DNA of 64,000 bases from Okapia johnstoni. Lineage: Eukaryota; Chordata; Mammalia; Artiodactyla; Giraffidae. The stretch's first letter is position 1. Every line of letters starts with the position of its first letter. The notes beneath the pieces were generated by a model. It ran no database searches and was not told the origin of the DNA. It saw nothing but the letters and a program-made list of their open reading frames with translations. Below are positions 37,640 to 49,810 of the stretch, piece by piece. The stretch is taken from positions 64,966,730-65,030,729 of the forward strand of contig CM044317.1 of the NCBI GenBank assembly GCA_024291935.2, in the 5' to 3' direction. The position numbers and the translations under genes are program-made.

Positions 37640-38480
37640 GGGAATCACAGCCCGCGCACCCGCCGCCCCGCCCCCGGGGCCCCCGCCCCGCCCTGCCCCC
37701 TAAGATCCGCCCCTTTGGCACCGCCCCGCCCCGCGACCCAGCTTCAGCTCACAGCCTCCTCCCCGTGGGCGCTCCGCAAACGTGGAGCCAAGTTGTGCCG
37801 GGAGAGCTGCTTTCCACACTTCCGTCTCTGGACACTGCCCGTGGCCGACAACAACACTTCCTAGGCTCGGCTGCGGGCAGCTTCGTCGCCGGCCCGGTCC
37901 CGAAGTTGAATAGTTGGGGAATTAACCAGGTGTGGGCAAGACTTGGGACGCACTGCGGGAGAAATAAAGAATGATGAAACGAGGCGGCGGCTTTCACTTA
38001 CTGGCGGTTACGCGGTGTCAGAAGTCACCGGGGGCGCGCTGCTCCCGACGCCAAGGGGCGCGAAGGGCTCAGGCCGGGCGGCGGGGTCGTGCGGGGGGCC
38101 CGCTAGGCGGGAGGCGGCCCCGGGTGGAGGCGGGGCGGGTGGCGCGCGCGGGGCCGCCCGAGGCGCCGTCGGCCCCGGGGACGCGCAGGCTCCCGCGGGT
38201 CCGCCTGGCGCCCGAGCGAGATAGGCGCCACGCGGGCGGCTCGGTCGGGCCCGCGCTCCCGTGGGACGCCGGGCCGCGCACTGCCTCAAGTTGGCGGCTC
38301 AGGTGCCTCTTCCGGGTGCAGAAGCGGGCGGGCGCGCGCCCCGCCGGGCGCCGCAGGACGAGAGGGGCGGGGCGGGGCGGGGCGGGGCGGGGCGGGGCGG
38401 GGCTGGATGGGCGGGGCGAGGCGGGTCCGGGACTGGGCGCCGGAGCCCCGGGGCGGGCTGGACGGAGCTGTAGGCGGTGG
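37640..38480. promoter_or_regulatory. MCM9: CpG-island promoter of MCM9
   Basis: This is the second strong G+C and CpG peak in the window, 2.6-3.5 kb upstream of the first coding exon of MCM9. It contains many GC boxes in both orientations and no TATA box, as expected for a housekeeping promoter. The noncoding first exon of MCM9 must lie here on the - strand, but its exact ends and donor cannot be fixed from sequence. The island may fire in both directions. Confidence 0.8.
38364..38403 (+). repeat. (GGGGC)8 tandem array, GC-box cluster
   Basis: Eight perfect GGGGC units in a row, followed by further GGGGCG boxes to about 38425. Each junction is an Sp1-type GC box, and the G runs could fold as a G-quadruplex on the + strand. 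Confidence 0.95.
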
Positions 38481-38589
38481 CTCTGTAGGTTTGTTTGCAC
38501 GGACCCGGCTTTTCTTCTGTTTTAAGACCTCTGCCAAACCCAAGGCCGCCACGATTTTTCTTTGTTTTCTTCTAGAAGTTTTAGAATGA

Positions 38590-39775
38590 AGCTTTTAAGT
38601 TTAGGTTTATGATTCATTTTGAGCTGATTTTTGGATATGGTGCGAAATAACGGATTTTTTTTCCGAAATATGGACCTTAGGATAACTCTCTTAATAGAAA
38701 TCTACCATTATTTGTTAAAAGAGCTGTATTTTTTCCCACAGAATAGCCTTCGGACTTACCTCCAACAAGTTGTCCTTATGTGTGCGGGTCTAAGGCTCGA
38801 GATTCTGTTCCCCGATCTATTTGTCTAGCTTTATAAAAACACGGTCATAAAACAGGGTCATTTGAAAAGAAACTGATGCTGGGAAAGATTGAAGGCGGGA
38901 GGAGAAGGGGACGACAGAAGATGAGATGGCTGGATGGCATCACCGACTCAATGGACATGATTTTGAGTAAACTCCAGGAGTTGGCGATGGACAGGGAGGC
39001 CTGGCGTGCTGCAGTCCATGGGGTCACAAACAGTTGGACACGACTGAGCGACTGAACTGATAAAAACAGGAGGTTATCTTAATTACTGTAACTATGATGA
39101 GTCTTGAAATTGGGTGGATCGTTTGGCCTCCAGTTTTGTTCTTTTTCAAAGTTGTTTGGGCTCTTCTGTTTCCATATGAATTTTAAAGCCAGCCTGTCGT
39201 TTTCTGTGAAAAAGCTGGAATTTTTGTTGGGGTTGCATAGAATCTGTAGGTCAGTACGGGAAGAATTTACTTGTTATTAGTATTTTATGACCCTTGAATA
39301 AAGGAAACCTCCCCATCTATTTAGGGGTTATGTAATCTCAAAAATGTTTGCTCTTTTGTCAAATTCATCTGTCAGATTTATCCCTAAAATCACGGGAAAG
39401 GAGGGACCATACTTTTTGATGCTATATAAATGTTATCAGTTTCAATTTCTGGTTGTTCTTTGCATACAATTGATTTTTAATATTTAATTATTAAATTTTT
39501 TAAAGCAGTTTTAGGTTCATAGCAAAATTGAGTAGGAAATACAAAGATTGCCCATATAATCCTTGTCTCCACACAGCTGCAACCTCCCTATTAGTATCCT
39601 TTTACCAGAGTGGTGGATTTGTTAAAAGTGATGAACTGACATTAACACATCATCATCACTCAAAGTCCATGGCTTATAGTAGGGTTCACTCTCAGTGTAC
39701 ATTCTGTTTTGACAGAGGTATAACAGACATCCACCACTGCATGTCACACAGAATAGTTTCACTGCCCTAACAATC
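38590..39775 (-). mobile_element. Antisense L1-lineage sequence next to the MCM9 CpG island
   Basis: The reverse strand is recognisable as ORF2 and 3' region of an old L1. It is split by a BovB-tail insertion near 38873-39060 and a BovA2 dimer at its right end. Too decayed to encode protein. Confidence 0.65.
38873..39060 (+). mobile_element. BovB 3' tail inserted in antisense L1
   Basis: From CTGATGCTGGGAAAGATTGA to the ACTGAACTGA terminus. A roughly matching ATAAAACAGG lies on either side and may be the target duplication. Confidence 0.85.
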
Positions 39776-39800
39776 TAAAAATCATCCCTCCATCCCCTCT

Positions 39801-40076
39801 GCTGCTGCTGCTGCTAATTCGCTTCAGTCGTGTCCGACCCTGCGTGGCCCCATAGACGGCAGCCCACCAGGCTCTGCCGTCCCTGGGATTCTCCAGGCAA
39901 GAATACTGGAGTGGGTTGCCATTTCCTTCTCCAGTGCATGAAAGGGAAAAGTGAAAGTGAAGTCGCTCAGTCGTGTCCGACTCTTAGCGACCCCATGGAC
40001 TGTAGCCTACCAAACTCCTCTGTCCATGGGATTTTCCAGGCAAGAGTACTGGAGTGGGGTGCCATTGCCTTCTCCG
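39801..40076 (-). mobile_element. BovA2 SINE dimer
   Basis: Perfect 11-base duplications CCATCCCCTCT at 39790-39800 and 40077-40087. Confidence 0.93.
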
Positions 40077-40079
40077 CCA

Positions 40080-40760
40080 TCCCCTCTAAACCCTAGCAAT
40101 AACTGATCTTTTTACTCTCTCTGTAGTTTTCCAGGATATCGTGTAGTTGAAATCATACAATATGTTGTCTTTTCAGATTGACTTTTTCACTTAGTAATAT
40201 ACATTTAAATTTCTTTCATGTCTGTTCATGGCTTGGACAGCTCATTTCCTTTTGGTGCTGAATGATATTGCATTATCTGCACATACCATACTATCCACTC
40301 ACCTACAGAAGGACACTTTGGTTGCTTCCAAGTTTAGCCAATTATGGATAGAGCTGCCATAAACAACCACGTGCAGATTTTTGTGTGGACATAGTTTTCA
40401 GCTCCTTTGGGTAAATACAAAGGAGCATGACTGCTGCATAATATGGTTAAGAGTAGTTTTGTAGGAAACAACCAAAATGTCTTCCAAAGTAGCTGTACCA
40501 TTTTGCATTCTCATCCACCATGAATGAAAGTTGCTTTTGCTTCACATCCTCTGCAGCATTTTGTGTTTTCAATGTTTTGAATTTCAGCCATTCTAATAGG
40601 TATCTAGTATCTCATTGTTATTTTGCTTTGCATTTCCCTGTTGACATGATGTTGAGTATCTTTTCATACATTTAACTTTTATCTGTATATCTCAGGCGTC
40701 TTCAGGTCTTTTGCCCATTTTTTAGTAACATTGCTTGTTTTCTTATTGTTGAGTTTTTTT
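40080..40760 (-). mobile_element. Antisense old L1 3' region
   Basis: The reverse strand carries the C-terminal ORF2 and 3' UTR signature of old mammalian L1s. It continues from the block left of the BovA2 dimer. Confidence 0.7.
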
Positions 40761-40913
40761 TCCTCAGAAAATGCCTCCAAGGAAGAATGAAAACAGACAT
40801 TTGAAGATTTAATTGTTGCTTTATACATTTGGGATTTTTTAGATAAAAAAAACACTGCAAATCCAAAGGCTATAATGCTTTAATATGTGTAGTTACATTT
40901 TATATGATCCCAT
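40761..40913 (+). repeat. Unassigned dispersed repeat, copy B
   Basis: Direct partner of 21655-21795. It lies between two antisense L1-lineage blocks and could have been inserted into them. Confidence 0.75.
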
Positions 40914-40939
40914 TTTCTCTCCATTCTTAGCATTGTTAT

Positions 40940-43250
40940 GCTTTTTAAAAAAATTGGTTGCCTACTAGAATTTGCAATATACATTATAATTAAGTCCACT
41001 TTCAAATAACACTATACTACTCCAAGTATTTTATAGTAGCAAAGTAATCCTGAATCTTTCCTCCCATCCCTTGTATCACTGCACTCATCCACTTTACTTA
41101 TATAAGCTTATAAGACTTAGCTGTGCATAATGAATATATTGTTGCTATTATTATGTGGAACACCCTGTTGTCTGTTAGATCAATAAATAATAAGAAAAAT
41201 AGAAGTTTTTATTTTCATTTAGTTTTTCTTCAGTACTCTTCCTTAGTTTATGTAGATCTGAGTTTCTGACATATTATTTCCTTTCTCTTCAAAGAACTTT
41301 TAACTTTTCTTGCAAGGCAGATCTGCAGGCAACAAACTCCCTACATTTTTGTCTGAGAAAAATATTTTTACTTCACTTTTGAAGGATAATTTTGCAGGGT
41401 ACGAATGACAGGTTGATGGGATTTTTCTCTCAACACTAAATATTTTACTCTGCTTTCTTGCTTGCGTAGTTTCTGAGGGGAAGTTGAATATAATCTTTTT
41501 TTTTCCTCACAAGTGTTTCCCCCACCCCCGATTTCTTTCAGGATTTTTCTTTATCTTTAACATTAATTTGACATTAATTTGTTGCAAGTCCTCAGTCATT
41601 ATTACTTTAAATATTTCTTCTGTTCCTTTTTCTTACTCCTTTGGGAATTCCCATTATGTGTGTGTTTTGTAATTGTATATGTTTTGACAGTTGTACTTGT
41701 CTTGGATATTCCAGTGGGTTTGGTTTTGTTTTCCTGTCTTTTTTGTCTTTGCTTCTCAGTTTGGGAGGTTTCTACTGACATATCCTAAAGCTTGGAGATT
41801 CTGTCTCCAGTTGTATGCAGTCCACTGAGCCCATCAATTGCTCAGTCACTTCAGTCGGGTCCGACTCTCTGCGACCCCATGGACCATGGCCTGACAGGCT
41901 CCGCTGTCCCTGGGATTCTCCAGGCAAGAATACTGGAGTGGGTTGCCAGTTCCTTCTCCAGTGATAAAGTATGAAGTGAGTGGAGTGAGTGGAATGAAGT
42001 CACTCAGTCGTATCCGACTCTTTGCGACCCCATGGGCTGTAGCCTACCAGGCTCCTCTGTCCATGGGATTTTCCAGGCAAGAGTACTGGAGTGGGTTGCC
42101 ATTGCCTTCTCTGGAGCCCATCAAAGGCATTCCTTATTTCGGTTACAGGGTTTTCACTCTCTAGTATTTCTTTTTGCTTCATTCTTAGAATTTCTGTCTC
42201 TCTGCATACATTGCCCATCTCTTCTTGCATGCTGTCTATTTTATCTGTTATCCTTTGCCTGTTAATCATAGTTGTTTTAAATTTTCAGTCTGATAATTCC
42301 AACATCCCTGCCATATGAAAGCCTGGTTCTGATGCTTACTCTGTTACTTCAAACTGTGTTTGTGTGTTTTGTTTTGTTTTTTTTTTTTTTTGTATCTTAT
42401 AAATTTTTTGTTGAAAGATGATGTGCTAGGTTAAAGTGCTATAAATAGGCCTTTAGTAATGTAGTGATAAGGTGTGGTGTGGGGAGAAGTCTACAGTCTT
42501 ATGACTAGGTCTCATCTTTTAGTTAGTTTTTGTCTCTGGATTATGAATTTTGCATGTTCTTCTCAGTCCATTCCCTGCTTAGGTGGTACAGGATGGTTAG
42601 AGTGGGCTGGAACTGGTATTTTCCTTAACCCAGGCAGAAGGCTAAAGATTGAAGTTGTGTATTTCCCTTCTTTCTTGTGGAAGGCTGGAGCCAGGTGGAA
42701 ATAGTTGTTTCCCTTTCCCCAAGGTCAGTTAGTCTCTGGTAGACCCTAGGAGGTTAGGCTCTGGTTAAATAGTTGCAGCTGAGAGCAGAGCTTACTATGA
42801 ACAGAACACTCTGGTGTATTTTAAAATGGTTTCTTTTCTCCAGCTCCTGCCAGAGCAGGAAGGGATTTTTCTCCAGTATTTACTGTGAGGAACTGATGAA
42901 CTCCTGAAGGTAAAACCCACAAAAGTGTGAGTGGGTCCCTCTGGAGTTTTTAACTTCTCTGACTTGCCCACAATTAGCCTCCAGTGATTGTCAATTACAG
43001 ATTAAGTTTCCATACCCCAGCACTGTTTCCTGTGGAGGATTTCAATTCCTGAGTTTCTACTCTGGTAAATTGTGATTCTCTGTTGTCTCTTCAGTTTGGG
43101 GGGGCAACAGTTTGGCCTGTGACCTCACTCTTACGGATTTAAGAGTTATTGATTTTTCAGTGTTTCTGGTTTTTACTTGTTGTTAGAATTGAGTGGTGAT
43201 TTTATGGTTTCTTATATGCTGGATAATCTCAATCATCTTTTAAAGAAATT
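40940..43250 (-). mobile_element. Antisense L1/HAL1-lineage block
   Basis: The reverse strand resembles the ORF1 and flanking regions of HAL1 or old L1 elements. A BovA2 dimer is inserted at 41838-42113. The subfamily is not resolved by eye. Confidence 0.55.
41838..42113 (-). mobile_element. BovA2 SINE dimer with atypical linker
   Basis: Perfect 11-base duplications GAGCCCATCAA at 41827-41837 and 42114-42124. The linker between monomers is a GTGAGTGGA repeat and not the usual CACTTTC repeat. Confidence 0.9.
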
Positions 43251-43302
43251 TAAACAACAAGAAAATAATTGTGTATATTTATACATGTAGTCATAATTTC
43301 CA

Positions 43303-43448
43303 AACTATGAGGTAGTTGGATGGCATCACGGACTCAATGGACATGAGTTTGAGTAAACTGGAGCTGGTGATGGAAAGGGAGGCCTGGCGTGCTGCAGTCC
43401 ATGGGGTCACAAAGAGTTGGACATGACTGAGCTACTGAACTGAACTGA
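43303..43448 (+). mobile_element. BovB 3' tail with clear target duplication
   Basis: A short, 5'-truncated tail flanked by perfect 13-base repeats GTCATAATTTCCA at 43290-43302 and 43449-43461. Confidence 0.9.
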
Positions 43449-43939
43449 GTCATAATTTCCAGGGCTCTTCCATGGTTTCAAGTATTTTATTTACCTCTTT
43501 CTTTTGGACCCTTTGCAAATTTTTTATTTTTCACTGGGATAAGTAGTTTGTGATTTGCCTTGTTTTTTCCTTCAATTTCTTGTTAAAAATGAAAAAACTC
43601 AGTTTTTCCCTGTGCTCTTTTTCTGGGTAGGAAAAAGCTGTTTCTTCCTACTGTGTGTTTCTTCTCTGTTGAGTCTCCTTTAGTTCTCCCAAAAAACACT
43701 TCACTTCTGACACTTCTGAATACTAGAAGTGGGTCGTTTAAAAAGTATTTTCTATCCTGTCTCTACTTAACATGATCCTCTACCACTTATTTTCCATATT
43801 GTTAATTATGTAGTTTTGAATCACTTATCTTGTTTTCTGTAAATTTTTAGTTGTGTACTTTAAAAGAATTCTTCGTTTCTAGTTTTGTCCTACTATATTG
43901 TATTTTCTTTTATTCTTTTCTCACAATTTACATTCTGCT

Positions 43940-44460
43940 AAAATGTGAGCAGAATGAAGGCCCTACAACAGGACCTTTCACATAGTAGATTCTGAATACC
44001 CTTTGTTGAATTCTTGTCATACTACTGAAATATTTTTGACTCATTTCTCATCTTTGAATACGTTTTCAAGTTTTTAAAATTTTCATCAGTTTATTGCATA
44101 TCCACTACCTTCTTCCTCTGCTCACTCCAATACAGCAACAGTGCTGTTGCTCAGACATTCCTGCTTCTCTGGACACTTTACATTTCCTGTTATTCTCACT
44201 TGGAATGTTCACCCCCCAGTTACCTACCTGGTTCAGTCCCCTCATAAGCTACTTCACATCCCCACTCCCTGCCTCATACTCCTTGTTTTCTCTTCCTTGT
44301 TTTTCTCCATTTTGCCTATCATTACCAACTGAGAATACCCACAACAGTATAAGCCCCACAAAGCACACAACTGGGATTTCTGCATTTTTCCCTTCACTGG
44401 TATATCCCCAGACCTAAAACAGTCCTTGGCATATTGAAGGTATGCAACAAATGTTGAAAA
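43940..44460 (+). mobile_element. L2 LINE 3' end
   Basis: Two L2-like ends: one near 43945-44015 (AATGTGAGCAGAATGAAGGC) and one ending in TTGGCATATTGAAGGTATGC near 44450. Confidence 0.55.
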
Positions 44461-44604
44461 TACTATTTTTACGTGACTTTGACTTTTTAAAAATTTGCTT
44501 CAACCTTTGAATTTGAACAGTTTTGTTTTTGATGAGACTAGTTCACAAAGTTCACAGGATGTCTTTTTCATTGTTTCCTGCTCTGTGAATTCAAACCATG
44601 CTCC

Positions 44605-45045
44605 CTTGTTGTGGAATCCGGGGTCGCAAAACACACCTCGGAGGACACTCAAGATACTGGAGTACAGTTCATTATGCCAGCGGGTCCGAGGGGAATCAGT
44701 TCCCAGCAAGGACCCTGATGTTTCTGAGAGGCCCAGTTTCCCGCCCCATGTGACTGGTTACATATTAGCAACCTCTCTGTTGTATATGATTGAGTTTTAC
44801 AAGTAGGTGCTAGGAGAACAAACAAGGTTAAAGTGGGGGAACAATGATTATACCTCAAGCGGGGATGTCTCCATGGTTAATCTAACAGGGGCAGCCTGAC
44901 CTCAACTACAGTCTCTGTCACCTGTAGGGAGGGAAGTCTACAGGAGACCTGGTTTTCACTAGCAACAGTTTCGTCACTCTTGAGGCCTCTTTAAACTCAG
45001 TTTGAATTCATAGATTCATTCTGTCTAGATTTGGCTTCCTTACAA
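44605..45045 (+). mobile_element. Probable solo LTR of an endogenous retrovirus
   Basis: About 440 bases of non-repetitive sequence opening with TGTGGAATCCGGGGTCGC and of moderate GC, unlike the AT-rich flanks. It resembles LTRs of ruminant class II endogenous retroviruses. No coding region and no clear flanking duplication were seen, so ends and class are tentative. Confidence 0.4.
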
Positions 45046-46132
45046 AGATATTGAATAGGCTTTTTTTTTTTAACACCCCTCATTTGAGAGGGCACATTTA
45101 TTGTTTTGCTGCCTGCTCTCAACCAATGAAGTACATACTTGTCTCTGACCATTTCAGTGCCTCTGTAGGTGATTCGTATTGCTTAATCCTTCATGGAGAG
45201 AATATAGATTGGAAGAATATTTTCCCATGGATCACTTCTCAATGAATCAAAGAGAAAATTTCAGGCTCCAATGATTTATAATGTATTATTTGGAAGGGCA
45301 AGTTGTAGGAGAATGTTTTCCTAGAGAAACATTTATTTGTGCTCTGAAGAAGCAATATTCAACCCCAAGCGGTGTGCAAGATGAAACTACTGTGATGCAA
45401 AGACATTTACAGGAACTTCTATTTATATCTTTTCTGACTCTAAAAATAAGATTTAAGTATTTACTGTAAAAATTGCAACTGGACCCTTGTTAAGTTTATA
45501 TCAGATGCTTTTCAGGTAAAGTTATTGAGTTCTGAGGGCCAAGGGGGGACTGTGCACTTGTAGAGTTGGACAGTAACACTAACTGAATTTGTCAGTTGTG
45601 ACTATTTCAGTTTGTATATACCCCTACAGATTATATATTGTTCATATATCATATATTTAATATAATTATAGAATTAATATGACATTGATGTATTATAAGT
45701 ATTATTTAGATACATGTTGTCACCTGACAAATTATGTTTCTCTAAATTTCACTAAATTAACTTTGGAAAAACTTAGATCCATATCATCAATATTATCATT
45801 AGCCATGGACTATGCCTGGGTGCTTGGGCTGCATGTGTGATGTTTGTTTCATTGCAAGCCGAGCAGTGTATTGAGGGTCAATCCACCGTGTGCTGTGTGT
45901 GGCTCAGAAAGCCCGTCTTGTGACCCCTGTGTTCTGAACCATGAGGGTGGAGAGGCAGCTGTTCTATCCAGGGTGGGAAGACTTGACGGCCCTCTTGAAA
46001 ATGGGATTCTGCCTCTTCGAGAGTGCATTGTGAAGTTCCTAGCATGTATTGGTAATACAAGGATTTGGTGGGTTTCTTTTTTAGTAAGATAGCATATGTA
46101 TAGAAGTTTTTAGTATTGGTATTAGAAGTTGA

Positions 46133-46352
46133 AGGGCTTCCCAGTTTTTGCTAGTGGTAAAGAATCTACCTGCCAATGCAGGAGATGCAAGAGATGCTGG
46201 TTTGATCCCTGGGTCAGGAAAACCCCCTGGAGGAGGAAATGGCAATCCACTCTAGTATTCTTGCCTGGGAAATTCCATGGACAGAGGAGTCTGGTGGGCT
46301 ACGGTCCAAGGGGTCGCAAAGAGTCAGACAAAACTTAGTGACATAGCACAAA
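46133..46352 (+). mobile_element. Bov-tA SINE
   Basis: The tRNA-like head (GGGCTTCCCAG and on to GGTTTGATCCCTGGGTCAGG) comes first, then the BovB tail. Confidence 0.86.
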
Positions 46353-46889
46353 CACATATACCTGAAGGGGCCTTGAAATATAAATGCCGTGACCATAGTG
46401 ATTTTTTTTTAATATAATGTATATATCAATACAGTAATATGTTCATTACATGAATTAGTTACTTTGGAGTTATGTGCTCACACACATTCTATATAGGTTG
46501 GTGACAAACATTGCTTTAGGGTTATGGTGGAGGTTTTTGAAAAAGTTAGCCTCTCCTTATTTGTTTACTATCTTTATAGTCCACCAGGTGAATCAAATTC
46601 TCCTTATTAAAGGCAGACTCCTTGGCTCTCTTGAGACTTACACACTAAGAATTTCTGAAAATGGACACTGAAGTCAGTATTTTAAGCAAGTAACTGAGGT
46701 GACTCATACACACCAAAATGTAAGAACCACCATGTTAGATGATGTTTAAATATTTCTCTTCAATCATAATTTTCAAAACAACTAGGCCCATTGGTAACTG
46801 TACTGTTGAAATTAGACTATTATAAAAACTAAAATGAAGGCAGCTAACTGAAGATCTTTTTGAACACTCCTAACTTCCTTCCTGAAAAA

Positions 46890-48635
46890 GTTGGCTTCAA
46901 ACTTTCTTGGGTGCAATCTCAAAAATGGCAGAATGATCTCTGTTCATTTCTGAGGCAAACCATTCAAGATCACAGTAATCCAAGTCTATTCCCCAACCAG
47001 TAATGCTGAAGAAGCTGAAGGTGAATGGTCCTATGAAGACCTACAAGACCTTCTAGAACTAACACCCCAAAAAGATGTCCTTTTCATTACAGGGGACTAG
47101 AATGCAAAAGTAGGAAGTCAAGAGATACCTGGAGTAACAAGCAAATTTGACCTTGGAGTACAGAATGAAGCAGGGAAAAGGCTAACAGAGTTTTGCCAAG
47201 AGAACCCACTGGCCATAGCACCCTCTTCCAATAACACAAGAGAAGACTCTACACATGGATATCACCAGATGGTCAATACTGAAACCAGATTGATTATATT
47301 TTTTGCAGCCAAAGATGAAGCTCTATACAGTCAGCAAAAATAAGACTGGGAGCTGACTTGTGGCTCAGATCATGAAATCCTTATTGCAAAATTCAGACTT
47401 AAATTGAAGAAAGTAGGGAAAACCACTAGGCCATTCAGGTATGACCTAAATCAAATCCCTTATGATCATACAGTGGAAGTGACAAATAGATTCAAAGGAT
47501 TAGATCTTATAGGCAGAGTCCCTAAAGAACTATGGACCGAGGTTGTGACATTATACGGGAGGCGGTGATCAAGAACATCCCCAGAAAAAGAAAGGCAAAA
47601 TGGTTGTCTGAGGAGACCTTACAAATAGCTGAGAAAAGAAAAGCTAAAGGCAAAGGAGAAAAGGAAAGATATACCCATTTGAATGCAGAGTTCCAAAGAA
47701 TAGCAAGGAGAGAAGAAAGCCTTTCTCAGTGATCAATGCAAAGAAATAGAGGAAATAAATAGAATGGGAAAGACTAGAGATCTCTTTAAGAAAATTAGAG
47801 ATACCAAGGGAATATTTCATGCAAAGATGGGCATGATAAAGGAAAGAAATGGTATAGACCTAACAGAAGCAGAAGATATTAAGAAGAGGTGGCAAGAATA
47901 CAAAGAACTATACAAAAAAGATCTTCACGACCCAGATAATCACGATGGTGTGACCACCCACCTAGAGCCAGACATCCTGGAATGTGAAGTGGGCCTTAGG
48001 AAGCATCACTACAAACAAAGCTAGTGGAGATGATGGAATTCCAGTTGAGCTTATTTCAAATCCTAAAAGATGATGCTGTGAAAGTGCTGCACTCTATATG
48101 CCAGCAAATTAGTAAAATTCAGCAGTGGCCACAGACTGGAAAAGATCAGTTTTCATTCCAATCCCAAAGAAAGGCAAAGCCAAAGAGTGTTCCAACTACT
48201 ACACAATTGCACTCATCTCACATGCTAGCAAAGTAATGCTCAAAATTCTCCAAGCCAGTCTTCAACAGTATGTGAACCATGAACTTTCATATGTTCAAGC
48301 TGGATTTAGGAAAAAGAAGGCAGAGGAACCAGAGATCAAATTGCCAACATCTGTTGGATCATCGAGAAAGCAAACAAGTTCCATATTGGAAAAGGACATC
48401 TACTTCTGTTTTTATTTAACTTATGGAAATCAGTGAAAAGACCCTGATGCTGGGAAAGATTGAAAGCAGGAGGAGAAGGGGCCGACAGAGGATGAGATGG
48501 GTGGATGGCATCACCGACTCGGTGGACATGAGTTTGAGCAAGCTCTGGGAGTTGGTGAAGGACAGGGAAGCCTGGCGTGCTGCAATCCATGGGGTTGCAG
48601 AGTTAGACACTGCTGAGCAACTGAACTGGAATTTC
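46890..48635 (+). mobile_element. BovB (RTE) LINE, internally deleted
   Basis: The body, 46890-48420, carries the endonuclease half, including the SDH motif at 47365-47373, the linker, and the first part of the reverse transcriptase. It breaks off after IYFCF, just before the motif A aspartates. Position 48421 then jumps to the 3' tail that ends near 48630. Stops and frameshifts disrupt the frame, so it is inactive. RTE-BovB elements are known to have entered ruminants by horizontal transfer. Confidence 0.9.
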
Positions 48636-49559
48636 CTTCCTATACCTTGTCAGATTATAACCTCTTTCTACTATCCAAGAGTCTAGGTAAGAGAAATGAT
48701 ATTTAAGGAAACTTGTCCAAGGGACTTCACCTTTATTCACTGTGCTATTCTAGGATACAGTTAGACATGAGACAGCTACTACTTAGTAGTCTGTTTTTGT
48801 TTTTTTTATATAGAATTTCTTAAGCTGAGTTATTTTTAAATGCTCTCATTTCCCTTTTTATCAAAGGTTACTTTAAGATAACAGCTTTAAAATTCACTTT
48901 TGGTAAAAATAATTGAGGATACCATTCAATATCATCAATTGAGAATTGTCTCCTATAGTGAAATTCTATGAGGAGTTCCTTCTAGAATTCGAGGTTAGGA
49001 GAACTTTTTTTCCCCCATTTAAACCATTCCTCTTTTCTGATAATAAGAATCATATAACCATACATCTTTTCACCTTAGCTCAAAGGTGTATCAGGCAAAC
49101 GCTGAAGTTTAAGTCCAGTTATGTTACCCTTCAATGATGTTTGTATTCTCTTTTCAATTAGTCCTGACTCCCACATCATTTAATTAGTTGCTTGATAAAG
49201 ATTTTTTATTGCATTATCTTTTATGTAGTCACTTCTAATCCTTGTTGAATGGAACAGTGTCTATATTTTTAATGTATATCTGCATATGTAAATTAAAGAT
49301 GAAATGACAGTTAATTTCGAATGTAAAAGAATTTGTGTATATGTACAACCACACATGTATGTACATGAACATACGGACACACACCGAGTCATTTTCTCTT
49401 GAAGATACATCTTTTTATTCTGTTCTTCTAGTAACCTACTAAGTGTTGTGTGCTGTACTAGAAGGGAAAGCCAAAAGATAATTGACTTTGGCCATTTTGG
49501 GAGGCATGAAACAAGTCGTTGCTCCTATATCACTTTTTGATAAGGCTAACCTGGACCAT

Positions 49560-49810
49560 TCTATTTAATATGGCATCATGCCCATTCCTTCTCACCCCCT
49601 GCACCCTTACTCATCCTTCCCTTTTGTCCATAGCACTTACCACTTTCTAACGTTAAATGTATTTATGATGTTTATTGTCTACATCCACTACTTCAAAGTT
49701 CTGTGAGAACAGGATTTATCAGACTTTTTCCATGATTTATTCATCCCAACCACCTTGAGTAATACCTGGCATATAGTAGGTACTTCATATTTGTTGAATG
49801 ATTGAATAAT
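49560..49810 (+). mobile_element. L2 LINE 3' end
   Basis: Ends in ACCTGGCATATAGTAGGTAC and TTGTTGAATGATTGAAT, the usual L2 terminus. Confidence 0.6.

Noticed and set aside
37971..38525. 184-residue open frame in the MCM9 CpG island
   Set aside because: Arg/Ala/Gly/Pro-rich in every frame on both strands, as expected from extreme GC. No domain and no splice support.
45844..46092. Cys-rich 82-residue open frame
   Set aside because: The Cys spacing looked zinc-finger-like at first, but there is no regular motif, no splice context and no recognisable homologue.
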